The position numbers were made by a program, and so were the translations under genes. From Gracilimonas halophila (GTDB lineage Bacteria > Bacteroidota > Rhodothermia > Balneolales > Balneolaceae), in assembly GCF_042684365.1 (NCBI RefSeq), contig NZ_JBHULI010000025.1, positions 496,001-560,000 of the forward strand: a stretch of 64,000 bases of DNA. The letters run 5' to 3'. Of this stretch, positions 1 to 8,934 are shown piece after piece (position 1 is the stretch's first letter; each line of letters opens with the position of its first letter). The notes under the pieces are model-generated. The model was not told the DNA's origin, did no database searches, and was given only the letters and a program-made list of their open reading frames with translations.

Positions 1-211
1 AAAAAGGATGATTACTGCAAATATGAAAACCATAAGCGGCAGCCATTTTATAAATGGTATCATGGACATATTCACCTCCAAAACTTGATTGAGGTTGAGC
101 TAAAGCTGACTCCAGTAGATCATGATCTCTGACACCCGACTTACCCCCATAGGTTTTTATTTGGTCTTCATGGAATAATAAGATGGTTTTCTTATCCAGA
201 AACTTGATCAT
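1..211 (-). CDS. doc: Doc/Fic-family toxin (death-on-curing type), partial
   Basis: The reading frame starts with ATG at 211 and runs off the left edge, so only about 70 N-terminal residues are visible. It begins MIKFLDKKTILLFHED and continues with GGKSGVRDHDLLESAL and a segment ending AAAYGFHICSNHPF. This matches the Doc family, in which a Fic-type loop (HxFxDGNKR) follows shortly after; here the H-P-F start of that loop is just reached. Known Doc proteins phosphorylate EF-Tu and stop translation. The ATG overlaps the antitoxin stop codon by 4 bases, the usual arrangement for a type II toxin-antitoxin pair. The catalytic loop lies outside the window, so activity cannot be judged. Confidence 0.85.
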   Translation of the reverse strand, partial: MIKFLDKKTILLFHEDQIKTYGGKSGVRDHDLLESALAQPQSSFGGEYVHDTIYKMAAAYGFHICSNHPF

Positions 212-429
212 TTTGCAAGTTCTTTTAATACCTCTTTGTAATCCATATTGGATTGACGATAAGCTTCAGCCCATTCTTCAAAGTCTGGGTCTATGGGCTC
301 CAGTTCAATATTTGAACCACTTTTCTTGATCGTGATCTTATCACCCTGTTTGAGATGAAGCTCGTCAATGAGTTGTTTAGGAAGTGTTACTCCAAGACTA
401 TTTCCAATCTTTCTTATCTTTGTCTCCAT
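208..429 (-). CDS. AbrB/MazE-type antitoxin of the Doc pair
   Basis: A 73-residue protein. Residues 1-45 form a SpoVT/AbrB swapped-hairpin DNA-binding domain (IRKIGNSLGVTLPKQLID, then LKQGDKITI). The acidic C-terminal tail, about residues 48-73, is the likely toxin-binding segment. It lies directly upstream of doc with a 4-base overlap, which suggests translational coupling. By analogy with related modules it should neutralise Doc and repress its own promoter in the AT-rich 430-549 gap. Pairing Doc with an AbrB-type rather than a Phd-type antitoxin is known but less classical. Confidence 0.85.
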   Translation of the reverse strand: METKIRKIGNSLGVTLPKQLIDELHLKQGDKITIKKSGSNIELEPIDPDFEEWAEAYRQSNMDYKEVLKELAK

Positions 430-549
430 AATAATAACTGCTCAGTATTAAGTTATAACAATGTTATTATTTAATTTTAAAATATGCAATGTTAAGATCA
501 GTAACTGTTTTTGTAGCATTGGTTCAGTTAATATTTAAAAACTGAGATG

Positions 550-2064
550 CTACTGCCTCCAAAAAGCAGGAGAGAAAATGATAAGAACCGTAAAGATCTC
601 AAGGCGGCCAACCATCATCAGCATGATAAGTACCCATTTTCCGAGATAGGGTAAGTGGGCAAAATTATCGGTAGGACCGAAATCACCCCAACCGGGTCCA
701 ATATTTCCAATCGCAGCTATACTTGCGCCTATGGAGGACATGATATCATACCCAAAAAGGCTGATGATGAATGCACCGAGTGCAAAGATGAAGATATACA
801 GGATAAAGAAGCTCAGTACGGTACGTTGTATGTTCTGATTGATGGTTTGATCACCAATTCGTACCGGAAGAATGGCTTTTGGATGAATGATCTGCTTGAT
901 CTCACGTCCGGTGTTCCGGATCAGGATCATCCAGCGGATCATTTTAATTCCACCCCCGGTTGAACCCGCACAGCCTCCTGTGAAAAAGAGAAGGAAGAGG
1001 AAGAAAGCAGCAATGGTATTCCATACCTCATAATTATCGGTACCGAATCCGGTGGTGGTAACGATAGCAAGAACCTGAAAGGCTCCATAGCGCAAGGCAT
1101 CCAAGATCGGATATTTATCCATGAGCCACAGGGAACCCGAAATGATGATGATGCCAATGAAGATCACGAGCGTATAGAATCGAATTTCACGGTTCGCAAA
1201 GAAAGACTTATGGTCACCCCGCAACAACCTGAAGTGCATGGCAAAGTTAATACCCGCGATGAACATAAAGATGATGATTACCCAGTCGATATAAACGGAA
1301 TCGAAGGCCTCGATACTGGCATTTTTAGTGGAGAAGCCACCGGTTGCCATAGTGGAAAAAGCGTGATTGATGGCTTCGAACCAATCCATGGAAGGGTGCA
1401 CCCAGAGTAAAAGAAACTCCACAAAAGTGAAGGCTACATACACTCCCCAAAGAAGTTTAGCTGTTTCTTGAACGCGCGGGGTAAGTTTATCGGTGGTCGG
1501 GCCGGGCGACTCTGCCTGAAATAACTGCATTCCTCCGATCCCCAGTAAGGGCAGAATGGCCAGCGAAAGCACGATGATCCCCATTCCACCCAGCCAATGG
1601 GCAAGCGATCGCCACATCAGAAAGCTTTTGGGGATATCCTCGATCTGTGGATTTTGAAAGCCGCTGCTTGTTTCACCACCTAAAATGGTGGAACCGGTAG
1701 TGGACAAGGCACTCATGGTTTCAAAAACGGCATCGGTAAAAGAAGGGAGTACACCTGATATCACAAAGGGGAGTGCTCCTACAAGGGATAAGGAAAGCCA
1801 GGTCAGGCTTACGATCAGAAAACCTTCCCTGACCCGCAGTTCATTTTTCGGTTTGAAGGAATACCACAGTCCGGCTCCCACAGAAAAAGCGATCCCGGCG
1901 GAGATCAAAAAGGAATGCCAAGTGTCCTCACCATAGATCAGGTCTACCGCGGCTGGGATCAACAAAGCAAAGCCCATGAAGAAAATAAAGGATCCGAGGA
2001 TCCCTAAAACAACTAAAAAATCAATGTTAGCGCGAGGGGCGGAACTGTTTGGGATCAAAGCCAT
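550..2064 (-). CDS. trkH: TrkH-family potassium uptake channel subunit
   Basis: A 504-residue polytopic membrane protein of the TrkH/KtrB superfamily. The four pore-loop selectivity segments are visible: TTGSTILGG near residue 124, TMATGGFST near 241, TTTGFGTDN near 340 and GNIGPGWG near 457. Length fits TrkH. It forms the K+-conducting pore in the inner membrane and needs the cytoplasmic NAD/ATP-binding TrkA ring, which is encoded immediately upstream. The ATG shares one base with the trkA stop codon (TAATG), so the two are almost certainly translated from one mRNA. No clear terminator is seen after the stop codon. Confidence 0.93.
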   Translation of the reverse strand: MALIPNSSAPRANIDFLVVLGILGSFIFFMGFALLIPAAVDLIYGEDTWHSFLISAGIAFSVGAGLWYSFKPKNELRVREGFLIVSLTWLSLSLVGALPFVISGVLPSFTDAVFETMSALSTTGSTILGGETSSGFQNPQIEDIPKSFLMWRSLAHWLGGMGIIVLSLAILPLLGIGGMQLFQAESPGPTTDKLTPRVQETAKLLWGVYVAFTFVEFLLLWVHPSMDWFEAINHAFSTMATGGFSTKNASIEAFDSVYIDWVIIIFMFIAGINFAMHFRLLRGDHKSFFANREIRFYTLVIFIGIIIISGSLWLMDKYPILDALRYGAFQVLAIVTTTGFGTDNYEVWNTIAAFFLFLLFFTGGCAGSTGGGIKMIRWMILIRNTGREIKQIIHPKAILPVRIGDQTINQNIQRTVLSFFILYIFIFALGAFIISLFGYDIMSSIGASIAAIGNIGPGWGDFGPTDNFAHLPYLGKWVLIMLMMVGRLEIFTVLIIFSPAFWRQ

Positions 2065-3428
2065 TATTGAAAAAGTTTGGTTACTTTATCGATGGCATTT
2101 GGAAGGCAAAAGATGATCACTCGGTCGTTGTCTTTTACCTGTGTTTCACCCACCGCAATTTCTACATCACCATTACACATCAATCCGCCTATCACACAAC
2201 CGGCCGGCAGTTTTTGTTTTTTGATGGGCTTTTGGGTGATCTTGGAACCCGGACTTGCCTTCAGCTCTATCACCTCTGCCTTTATACCTCTGAGTTCTGT
2301 CACCGAAACAACATTACCCCGCCGTACATATCGATGAATTTCATTGGAAGCAGCCACTTTCTTGTTGATCACGGCATCTAATCCAATTGTTTGAGCAAGG
2401 GGAATAAAATCGGGCTTTGAAATCAGGGCCACTGTTTTTTTGACTTCAAGGTGCTTGGCCATCAAACAGGAGATGATATTGGATTCCTCATCATCCGTAA
2501 CAGCAATAAAGGCATCCATGTCGCTGATTCCCTCTGTAACCAGGAGATCCGGATCTGTTGGATTGCCATGCAAGACCATGACCTCCTTCATCTCAATAGC
2601 CAGTTCTTCAGCTTTATCATAATTAGGCTCGATAAGTTTTATAGACCAGTTCTTGGTCTTGTCGGCACAAAGAATACGAGCCAGCATAGCACCCATATCA
2701 GATCCGCCGGCTATCATGACCGTATTCAGTTCTGTTTCTTTCTTCCCGGTCGTTTTAATAATGGCGTTGATGTCGTTGGTTTGTGCAAGAATAAAGATCT
2801 GGTCATAATTTTGGAGCTTTATGGAACCATCGGGAATAATGGTTCTTCCGCGCCTGCCAATTGCCACCACACGAAAGGTTAGTTCAGAATGTTTGCCTGC
2901 GTATTCATTTAAGTTCTTTCCAATAAGCGGAGAGTCTTTTTCAAGCCGTATTCCGATCAACTGCATTCGGTCGTTGGCCAGGTTGATCACATCACTGGCT
3001 GATGATCTTTTAAGAAGCTGAGCGATCTCATGGGCTGCACTTAGCTCCGGGTGTATCATCACATCAATACCAAGATCGGAGGGGGTAATGGGAGAATTTT
3101 TATCAGAAAATTCATCACTTCGAATACGAGCGATCACCATTTTGGCACCAAGCCGCTTTCCGAGCATCCCTGAGATCATATTCACCTCATCAATACTGGT
3201 AACAGAAATAAGGATATCGGCATCACCTACATTCGCTTTTACAAGATCTTTAACAGAGGTGGCGTTACCCTCAATGGGGAGTACATCTAAAGACTCAGAA
3301 ACCTTGTTCAGTGACTCTTTCTCTCTATCTAAAACAGTTACATCATGCTTTTCTGTAGATAATACATTGGCGAGATCATATCCAATTTCGCCGGCACCTA
3401 TAATTACGATCTTCAAATGAAGCCTCAT
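2064..3428 (-). CDS. trkA: Trk potassium uptake regulatory subunit TrkA
   Basis: A 454-residue protein with two tandem RCK units. The first Rossmann motif is IVIIGAGEIG at the N terminus with a TrkA_C domain near 140-220, and the second is MIAGGSDMG near 238 with a C-terminal TrkA_C domain. It gates the TrkH channel in response to nucleotide binding. The ATG start at 3428 gives an atypical MRLHLKIVII N terminus. A TTG four codons later (3416) is preceded by a GAGG Shine-Dalgarno-like stretch with 6-base spacing and would give the canonical KIVIIGAGEIG start. The shorter form may be the real one. It forms an operon with trkH (1-base overlap). Confidence 0.93.
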   Translation of the reverse strand: MRLHLKIVIIGAGEIGYDLANVLSTEKHDVTVLDREKESLNKVSESLDVLPIEGNATSVKDLVKANVGDADILISVTSIDEVNMISGMLGKRLGAKMVIARIRSDEFSDKNSPITPSDLGIDVMIHPELSAAHEIAQLLKRSSASDVINLANDRMQLIGIRLEKDSPLIGKNLNEYAGKHSELTFRVVAIGRRGRTIIPDGSIKLQNYDQIFILAQTNDINAIIKTTGKKETELNTVMIAGGSDMGAMLARILCADKTKNWSIKLIEPNYDKAEELAIEMKEVMVLHGNPTDPDLLVTEGISDMDAFIAVTDDEESNIISCLMAKHLEVKKTVALISKPDFIPLAQTIGLDAVINKKVAASNEIHRYVRRGNVVSVTELRGIKAEVIELKASPGSKITQKPIKKQKLPAGCVIGGLMCNGDVEIAVGETQVKDNDRVIIFCLPNAIDKVTKLFQ

Positions 3429-3666
3429 TTAATTTAAAAACAACAAATAGTACGGTGTTTTCAGTTAAAATAAAAGAAAAGATGTTTTTCTTAAAGCATT
3501 AATTATCAGTTATATATCTTTCCTTACAATGATATCAGGCTTTTTTAAGAAAACCATTAATAACTACTTCAGTAAAAGAATGTATGTTAATGATAGCTTA
3601 ACACTGCCGTAACGTTTTGTTTAGGTGAAATGCTGATTCTAAGGCATCATTTCACCAAGAACAATT

Positions 3667-3930
3667 ATGCTGATAGGCGGAGATTTCAATAATAGGGCAA
3701 AGCAGCTTTTATCCCTGCTTTCAGAAAAAAGTGACCATACACCTGACACGAAAGTAGCGGTTGAGGATCTGGTTGAGGAACTGGAACTGGACCGAACCGA
3801 ACTCAAAAATCTTCTGGAGTATCTTGAAGGAAGAGAGTTGGTTCAAATAGCATCCATTGGAGGCCCTTTTCTCTACGGGCACATAAAAATTACTCAAAAA
3901 GGGATCCTCAAAGCCGGGAAGTTGAAATAA
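3667..3930 (+). CDS. Small winged-helix-like protein
   Basis: An 87-residue predicted protein with a helix-turn-helix style pattern: VEDLVEELELDRTELKNLLEYLEGRELVQ split over residues 30-58, then a short beta wing (FLYGHIKIT) and ITQKGILKAGK. This resembles small winged-helix proteins that bind DNA, but I do not recognise a named family. It stands alone on the plus strand between divergent neighbours, and a hairpin terminator follows its stop codon within a few bases. ATG is the only plausible start. It may be a small transcriptional regulator. Confidence 0.6.
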   Translation: MLIGGDFNNRAKQLLSLLSEKSDHTPDTKVAVEDLVEELELDRTELKNLLEYLEGRELVQIASIGGPFLYGHIKITQKGILKAGKLK

Positions 3931-3960
3931 AAAAAGCCTCCGGTTTAACAGAGGCTTTAA
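3931..3960. terminator. Bidirectional intrinsic terminator
   Basis: An 8-bp stem AAAGCCTC (3933-3940) pairs with GAGGCTTT (3951-3958) around a 10-base loop. The run of A on the left becomes a T-tract for the minus-strand protease gene ending at 3981. On the plus strand the tail is weaker (TTAATAC). It probably serves both convergent genes. Confidence 0.75.
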
Positions 3961-3980
3961 TACGTAATATCATTTTTACT

Positions 3981-6440
3981 TTAACTTTCAGCATCCAAAA
4001 TATCATCGATCCTGATCAGGGCGTCTTCAATATGAGCCCTTGTGAGTCCGTCTGATATCCTGGTCTGTGCCCGCTCAAGATCATTTTGAAGCAACCCGAG
4101 TTCAACTCTCAGAAAAGCTCTGATATCTGAGTTCTTGACATCAACATTGCCTCTGAAGCTTCTTATTTCATCCGTATTAAAGAGGTTTTCAATATTATCA
4201 AGATACACGCGCTGTAAGTTTCTTCGATAGGGATCGATGCTCGTCATTTCGTAGATCTCACTCCAAACACCGCGACGAAGGTCTTCTAGCATTTCAAGTG
4301 GGGCATACGCATCATCACCGTCAAAGGTGTGAGCTTCGTTAAGACGTATCATTACATCGGCTCCCATAACGTCATTGAGCATTCTTGACTGTAAATTCTT
4401 AACCCTTTCGAGGGCACCGGCATGTTCTATACGACGTAGGATCTCTTTATCAAGCAGCCAGTCAGGAGTAGAGAATACATGCTCGTTCAGGAAACCAATG
4501 GCTTCACGTTGATAGTCTTTGGGAACCGGGGTATAAAGCACACCTTCCTGATCTGAGCTTTTACGGCTCTGGTACACTCCTCCGATGTTAGTGGAAACAT
4601 GTCCTGCATAACGCGCCCATTGTCCTATCAATTCACCGTAGATCTCTTCAAGATCGTCATATCCTTCACCCGGTGTGGATGTCCACTCGATGAGGTTAGG
4701 GACCACACGTTTCAGGTTCATCAGCCCATAGGTGCTTGCCTGAACGGGATCATTGGAAAGGTCTTCTGTTTGAGAAGAAGGATCATATCCGGTAGAGGAA
4801 GCAAATCGGTAGATCGGGTCATCAGCTTTATCAAGGATCCACTGATCCAAAACCGGTTTTTCATCTTCCGGAGTTTCGGCATCCGGGATCACGCGGTAAC
4901 CCCAGTTGACAGAGTATTTATCATAAGGTCCGATCTTTCGGATGAAGCGAATGTTCTCGTCGCCGGGCTGGGCAATGTAATTCTGCCGGGCATATTCCAT
5001 GATGGTGGTAGCAATACCGTATTCCTGTGTGAAGTTTCCTGAGCGAAGAGAGTCGACAGGGTAGGCAGAACTTGACTGCATGTTGTGTGGCAATCCGATG
5101 GCATGACCGATCTCATGCGATATAACACGGCGCATGGTTTCGCCGATCAGATCATCATCCAGCTTTAGTTTCCTGGCAGCGGGATTTGCGGCTCCGGTTT
5201 CGATCATAAGTCGGTTTCGGTAAGAACGCATGTGGTTGTGATACCATACAATATCACTTTCGATGATCTCACCGGTTCGCGGGTCACTCACACTTGGTCC
5301 AACGGCGTTACGGATGGTGCTTGCTACCCAGCGTACGGTGGAATAGCGAATGTCTTCAGGACTCCAGTCCGGATCTTCTTCCGGTGACGGAGCTTCTTTA
5401 GCGATCACAGCATTTTTGAAACCGGCCTCTTCAAAAGCTTCATTCCAGTCTTCAACCCCTTGCTTGATATAAGGAACGTATTTGGTTGGCGTGGCCGGAT
5501 CCAGATAATACACAATAGGTTTAACCGGCTCTACCAGTTCTCCGCGGGCATAAGCTTCAGGATCTTTTGGCTCAAGTCTCCAGCGGCGGATATAGCTTTT
5601 CTCCTCTGCTTTCTGAGCATCAGAGCCATAGTCAATTTGGTTTACAGTGAACCAACCCACACGGTAATCCTCATACCGGGGACGCATAGGTTCTTTGGGA
5701 AGAAGTACCATGGATTGACTCATCATCATGGAAAGGGTCGCCGTCTGTTCATCAGAAGGAGGGTTGCCGGCATTATAGGTTAGCACATGGCGGACCTCAA
5801 TATTCTGCGGGAAACTTTTTGCTGATTCAATGTAGCTTCTGTTTCCATCAAGTCGACGAACCTGGTACTGTTGTCTTAAGAAGCCGATTGCCCCGCTGAT
5901 GGCTTCAGTATCGGAAGTAAAGAAATCGGTCATTTCAATGACCATCGTGGTGGAATCTTCCCCCATGGTCTCAATTGGAAATGCGGCAATGACAGGGGCA
6001 AAATTATTGGCCTTCACAGATTTGTAAACCGGTAAAGTATCGGCTGCAACGGCATTATAGGACTGCTTCCGAATAAGGATCTTATCATTCTGCCGCTCGA
6101 AGGTGATCACCTGTTCTGCTGTTTTGGATCCGGCTGAAAAGAATCCAAAATAATCGGTGGGCACTTGTGCCAGGCGGCTTACCAGCAGCATTTCACGGTT
6201 CAATAAGGAATCCGGTATTTCGTAATATAATTTATCTTTTACCCAGTGAACGTCGAATAAACCTTCATCAGTTTTAGCTTCTTTCGTGATTACGGATGAG
6301 TAGGCTTTCATACCGTCAGAGGAAGATGAGGGAGGAGGAGTTCTTTTATCAGAGGTAGTGTTTTTACTGGAAGTACATCCTGAAACAATTAAAAAAGAAA
6401 AGATCAGTGCACAAAGAATGCGATGTAAATATGTATTCAT
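3981..6440 (-). CDS. Zinc-dependent metalloprotease lipoprotein (DUF5117/DUF4953 type)
   Basis: An 819-residue protein. The N terminus is a lipoprotein signal with lipobox IVSGC at about residue 22, so it should be anchored in the cell envelope. The metzincin-like zinc motif HEIGHAIGLPHN is present, with the catalytic Glu near residue 443, inside a segment typical of the large DUF5117/DUF5118 plus C-terminal DUF4953 proteins of Bacteroidota. Length matches that family. These proteins are assumed to be envelope proteases, but substrates are not established. It is a single gene, ending at a terminator shared with the small plus-strand gene. Confidence 0.88.
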   Translation of the reverse strand: MNTYLHRILCALIFSFLIVSGCTSSKNTTSDKRTPPPSSSSDGMKAYSSVITKEAKTDEGLFDVHWVKDKLYYEIPDSLLNREMLLVSRLAQVPTDYFGFFSAGSKTAEQVITFERQNDKILIRKQSYNAVAADTLPVYKSVKANNFAPVIAAFPIETMGEDSTTMVIEMTDFFTSDTEAISGAIGFLRQQYQVRRLDGNRSYIESAKSFPQNIEVRHVLTYNAGNPPSDEQTATLSMMMSQSMVLLPKEPMRPRYEDYRVGWFTVNQIDYGSDAQKAEEKSYIRRWRLEPKDPEAYARGELVEPVKPIVYYLDPATPTKYVPYIKQGVEDWNEAFEEAGFKNAVIAKEAPSPEEDPDWSPEDIRYSTVRWVASTIRNAVGPSVSDPRTGEIIESDIVWYHNHMRSYRNRLMIETGAANPAARKLKLDDDLIGETMRRVISHEIGHAIGLPHNMQSSSAYPVDSLRSGNFTQEYGIATTIMEYARQNYIAQPGDENIRFIRKIGPYDKYSVNWGYRVIPDAETPEDEKPVLDQWILDKADDPIYRFASSTGYDPSSQTEDLSNDPVQASTYGLMNLKRVVPNLIEWTSTPGEGYDDLEEIYGELIGQWARYAGHVSTNIGGVYQSRKSSDQEGVLYTPVPKDYQREAIGFLNEHVFSTPDWLLDKEILRRIEHAGALERVKNLQSRMLNDVMGADVMIRLNEAHTFDGDDAYAPLEMLEDLRRGVWSEIYEMTSIDPYRRNLQRVYLDNIENLFNTDEIRSFRGNVDVKNSDIRAFLRVELGLLQNDLERAQTRISDGLTRAHIEDALIRIDDILDAES

Positions 6441-6584
6441 AAGTTCAATATGATTAATTCCCGAGAGCTGGATACTAAATTTAATTCAAATTGTTAAAAT
6501 AATAATTTTATTGATACCTGATACCATAATTAAAAAAGGACAGGATTATCAAATATTCATTATCCAGTTTTGCTGAAAATTACC

Positions 6585-6592
6585 TACCTTTG
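6585..6592 (+). promoter_or_regulatory. Bacteroidota-type -7 promoter element (TACCTTTG)
   Basis: TACCTTTG matches the TAnnTTTG consensus recognised by the primary sigma factor of Bacteroidota-related bacteria. It lies 37 bases upstream of the ald ATG. A TTTG at 6569-6572 is too close to be a standard -33 element, so only the -7 half is well supported. Confidence 0.5.
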
Positions 6593-6629
6593 CGTCCCCA
6601 AAATAACAGCCAAACTAAACGTTTTTATC

Positions 6630-7745
6630 ATGATTATTGGAATTCCTAAAGAGATCAAAACCCACGAAAACAGGGTTGCTATTCAGCCCGGAGGCGTGGT
6701 TCAGCTTAAGCGTAACGGACATGAAGTGTTAATCCAGAATAATGCAGGGGTTGGCAGTGGCTTCAGTAATCAGGAATACGTTGACGCAGGTGCTACTATT
6801 ATTGATGATGTAGAAGAAGTATGGAAGAAAGCTGAAATGATCATGAAGGTGAAAGAGCCTATCGCTGAGGAGTATCCTCGCATGAGAGAAGGTCAGGTTA
6901 TCTTCACCTATTTTCACTTTGCGGCTGAAGAAGCACTGACTAAAGCCGTTGTGGATTCCAAATGTATTGCCATTGCTTATGAGACTGTGGAAAAATCAGA
7001 TCGTTCATTACCGCTCCTGATTCCTATGAGTGAAGTGGCAGGACGTATGGCGGCACAGGAAGGAGCCGTTTATCTCGAGAAACCTAAAGGCGGCCGAGGT
7101 GTATTGATGGGTGGTATACCCGGAGTGCCTCCGGCTAATGTATTGGTTCTTGGCGGTGGTGTAGTGGGTGTGAATGCAGCCAAGATCGCAGCGGGAATGG
7201 GAGCTAAAACTACGATCATGGATATCAATATGCCTCGTCTGAGGTACCTTGATGATGTAATGGAAAAAAATGTGAGTACCATGTTCTCATCAGAAGCGAA
7301 TATCCGAAGAATGCTTCCTCAGGTGGATATGATCATCGGTGCGGTATTGAAGCCCGGTGCCAAAGCACCTCATTTGATCACCCGTGATATGCTCAAGGAA
7401 ATGAGAGCAGGAACCGTTCTTGTTGATGTTGCCATTGATCAGGGTGGTTGTTTCGAGACATCCAAACCTACCACACACAAAGATCCTGTATATATGGTGG
7501 ATGATGTAGTACACTATTGTGTGGCTAATATGCCCGGAGCTGTTCCATACACTTCTACCATGGGACTTACGAATGTAACACTTCCTTATGCCGTAGCACT
7601 TGCAAATAAAGGATGGAAGCAGGCTCTGAAAGATGATGCCGAGCTACTCAAAGGATTGAATATTGCAAATGGCACGATCGTTTATAGAGATGTTGCCGAA
7701 GCATTTGAGATGGAATGGGAAGAAGTTAGTTCCGTTCTCAACTGA
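6630..7745 (+). CDS. ald: Alanine dehydrogenase
   Basis: A 371-residue protein, the usual length for Ald. It catalyses NAD-dependent reversible deamination of L-alanine to pyruvate and ammonia. The family N terminus MIIGIPKEIKTHENRVA sets the start at 6630; an in-frame ATG at 6570 would overlap the promoter element and adds an unrelated leader. The N-terminal substrate domain contains FTYFHFAA, and the Rossmann fold contains VLGGGVVGVNAAKIA near residue 170. The C terminus has the AMPGAVPYTST motif. It has its own promoter-like element and a strong terminator, so it is probably monocistronic. Confidence 0.96.
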   Translation: MIIGIPKEIKTHENRVAIQPGGVVQLKRNGHEVLIQNNAGVGSGFSNQEYVDAGATIIDDVEEVWKKAEMIMKVKEPIAEEYPRMREGQVIFTYFHFAAEEALTKAVVDSKCIAIAYETVEKSDRSLPLLIPMSEVAGRMAAQEGAVYLEKPKGGRGVLMGGIPGVPPANVLVLGGGVVGVNAAKIAAGMGAKTTIMDINMPRLRYLDDVMEKNVSTMFSSEANIRRMLPQVDMIIGAVLKPGAKAPHLITRDMLKEMRAGTVLVDVAIDQGGCFETSKPTTHKDPVYMVDDVVHYCVANMPGAVPYTSTMGLTNVTLPYAVALANKGWKQALKDDAELLKGLNIANGTIVYRDVAEAFEMEWEEVSSVLN

Positions 7746-7767
7746 TAGACTTTCACGACCCAAGATC

Positions 7768-7806
7768 AAAGCCCCCTGTATATTTAGTTATGCCGGGGCT
7801 TTTTTT
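7768..7806 (+). terminator. Intrinsic terminator of ald
   Basis: Stem AAAGCCCC (7768-7775) pairs with GGGGCTTT (7795-7802) and is followed by a T-tract. It sits 22 bases after the ald stop codon. Confidence 0.85.
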
Positions 7807-7812
7807 ATGCTC

Positions 7813-7978
7813 TTGGAATGGCTCCAGTTGTGGTTGAACCCGGCGCTGTTGCCTTTGGCCCATCTCCATCACCCGGCAAGCCGAAAGATGGAGATTACTG
7901 CCTCTTAATCCATCCTTCCGCTCAGTTTGGGTAGGTATAAGTTGGCTGTGTTTACCAGAGCGGGGTGATGGATGGTGC
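7813..7978. repeat. REP-like palindromic repeat unit A1
   Basis: A full unit of about 166 bp made of a head (GGCTCCAGTTGTGGTTG) followed by two palindromes. Palindrome 1 pairs ATCTCCATC (7862-7870) with GATGGAGAT (7887-7895), with an inner CGGC/GCCG pair. Palindrome 2 pairs ATCCATC-ctt-CCGCTC (7908-7923) with GAGCGG-ggt-GATGGAT (7958-7973). Near-identical copies lie on the other side of the RAYT gene. No coding potential is evident. Confidence 0.85.
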
Positions 7979-8012
7979 TTGGGATGGCTCCAGTTGGTGT
8001 TGAGTCTGGCAC
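7979..8012. repeat. Truncated REP-like unit A2 (head only)
   Basis: The head sequence GGCTCCAGTTGGTGTTGA recurs directly after unit A1 and then breaks off, with no palindromes. The remaining stretch up to the RAYT start (8013-8116) shows no feature that I recognise. Confidence 0.65.
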
Positions 8013-8116
8013 TTTTGTATTTCGTTCATATTTGGGACTAAGCATTAGCCGAAAGAGGGGTGATTTATTCTCTTTGTTTACTTGCAGATATCTTACAAAT
8101 CAAGTTCTTTACATAA

Positions 8117-8722
8117 ATGCAATTTCTACCGGGGCATACATATCATGTGTATAATCAGGGCAACAACAGGGTTCCCATTTTCTATGAACGGGAGGATTAT
8201 CTGTTGTTTATTAAAAAGATGAGAAAGGCTTTACTACCTCATAGTTCCATTTTAGCCTGGTGCCTTATGCCTAATCATTTTCATTGGCTCATTCAAATAA
8301 ATTCCAATTACGAAGTTTTATATGAAGAAGATCAGCGTGCGAGAATATTAAACCCACTGAATAAGGATATCGGTTCATTATTAAGTTCATATAGCCAGAC
8401 TATAAACAGGAAAATAAACCGATCGGGTTCTTTGTTTAGAAAACGAACAAAAGCCAAATCATTAATAGAGGATGAGGCAAATAATAACTACGGTATTAAT
8501 TGTTTTATTTATATCCATCAAAATCCTTTAAGAGCAGGTTTAGTAGCCAGTATGGAGGAATGGCAATTTAGTTCGTTCAGGGATTATGCAGGATTCAGAA
8601 ATGGAACATTATGCGCCAAGGAGTTGACTAGAGATCTATTTAAACTTCCAGAGGATGTGGGTAAATTCTACAAATTCTCTCAGAAAACGATACCTGATAA
8701 TAATATTCAAAAGCTGTTCTGA
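8117..8722 (+). CDS. REP-associated tyrosine transposase (RAYT, Y1 family)
   Basis: A 201-residue protein of the TnpA_REP/IS200-related Y1 transposase superfamily. The HUH motif is in MPNHFHWLI (His54 and His56). The probable catalytic tyrosine is in SSYSQTINRKI (about Tyr92), followed by the family pattern SGSLFRKR. RAYTs cut and rejoin single-stranded REP palindromes and are usually domesticated rather than self-mobile. Here the gene is flanked on both sides by palindromic repeat units, which are its likely substrates. The frame is intact with no sign of decay. It does not seem to share an operon with its neighbours. Confidence 0.88.
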   Translation: MQFLPGHTYHVYNQGNNRVPIFYEREDYLLFIKKMRKALLPHSSILAWCLMPNHFHWLIQINSNYEVLYEEDQRARILNPLNKDIGSLLSSYSQTINRKINRSGSLFRKRTKAKSLIEDEANNNYGINCFIYIHQNPLRAGLVASMEEWQFSSFRDYAGFRNGTLCAKELTRDLFKLPEDVGKFYKFSQKTIPDNNIQKLF

Positions 8723-8765
8723 GTTTTGAAGTAAGCAGAATCCATTCTTCCACTTTTATAAATAG

Positions 8766-8934
8766 GTTTGAATGGCTCCAGTTGTGGTTGTATCGGGGGC
8801 TGTTGCCTTTGGCCCATCTCCATCACCCGGGCAAGCCGAAAGATGGAGATTACTGCTTCTTAATCCATCCTTCCGCTCAGTTTGGATAGGCAGAAGTTGG
8901 CTGGGTTAACGAGAGCGGGGTGATGGATGGTGCT
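8766..8934. repeat. REP-like palindromic repeat unit B1
   Basis: A full copy of the unit seen at 7813-7978. Palindrome 1 arms lie at 8816-8824 and 8842-8850, and palindrome 2 arms at 8863-8878 and 8913-8928. Differences from A1 are mostly in the loops while the arms are conserved, as expected if the hairpins are under selection. Confidence 0.85.

Noticed and set aside
655..3420. Several plus-strand frames opposite trkA and trkH
   Set aside because: They are antisense shadows of well-recognised genes with no motif of their own.
6569..6572. TTTG as the -33 element of the ald promoter
   Set aside because: The 12-base spacing to the -7 element is too short for the known consensus.
7663..8154. 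Two plus-strand frames across the ald end and the REP units
   Set aside because: They run through a terminator and repeat palindromes and are not conserved in the second repeat copy.
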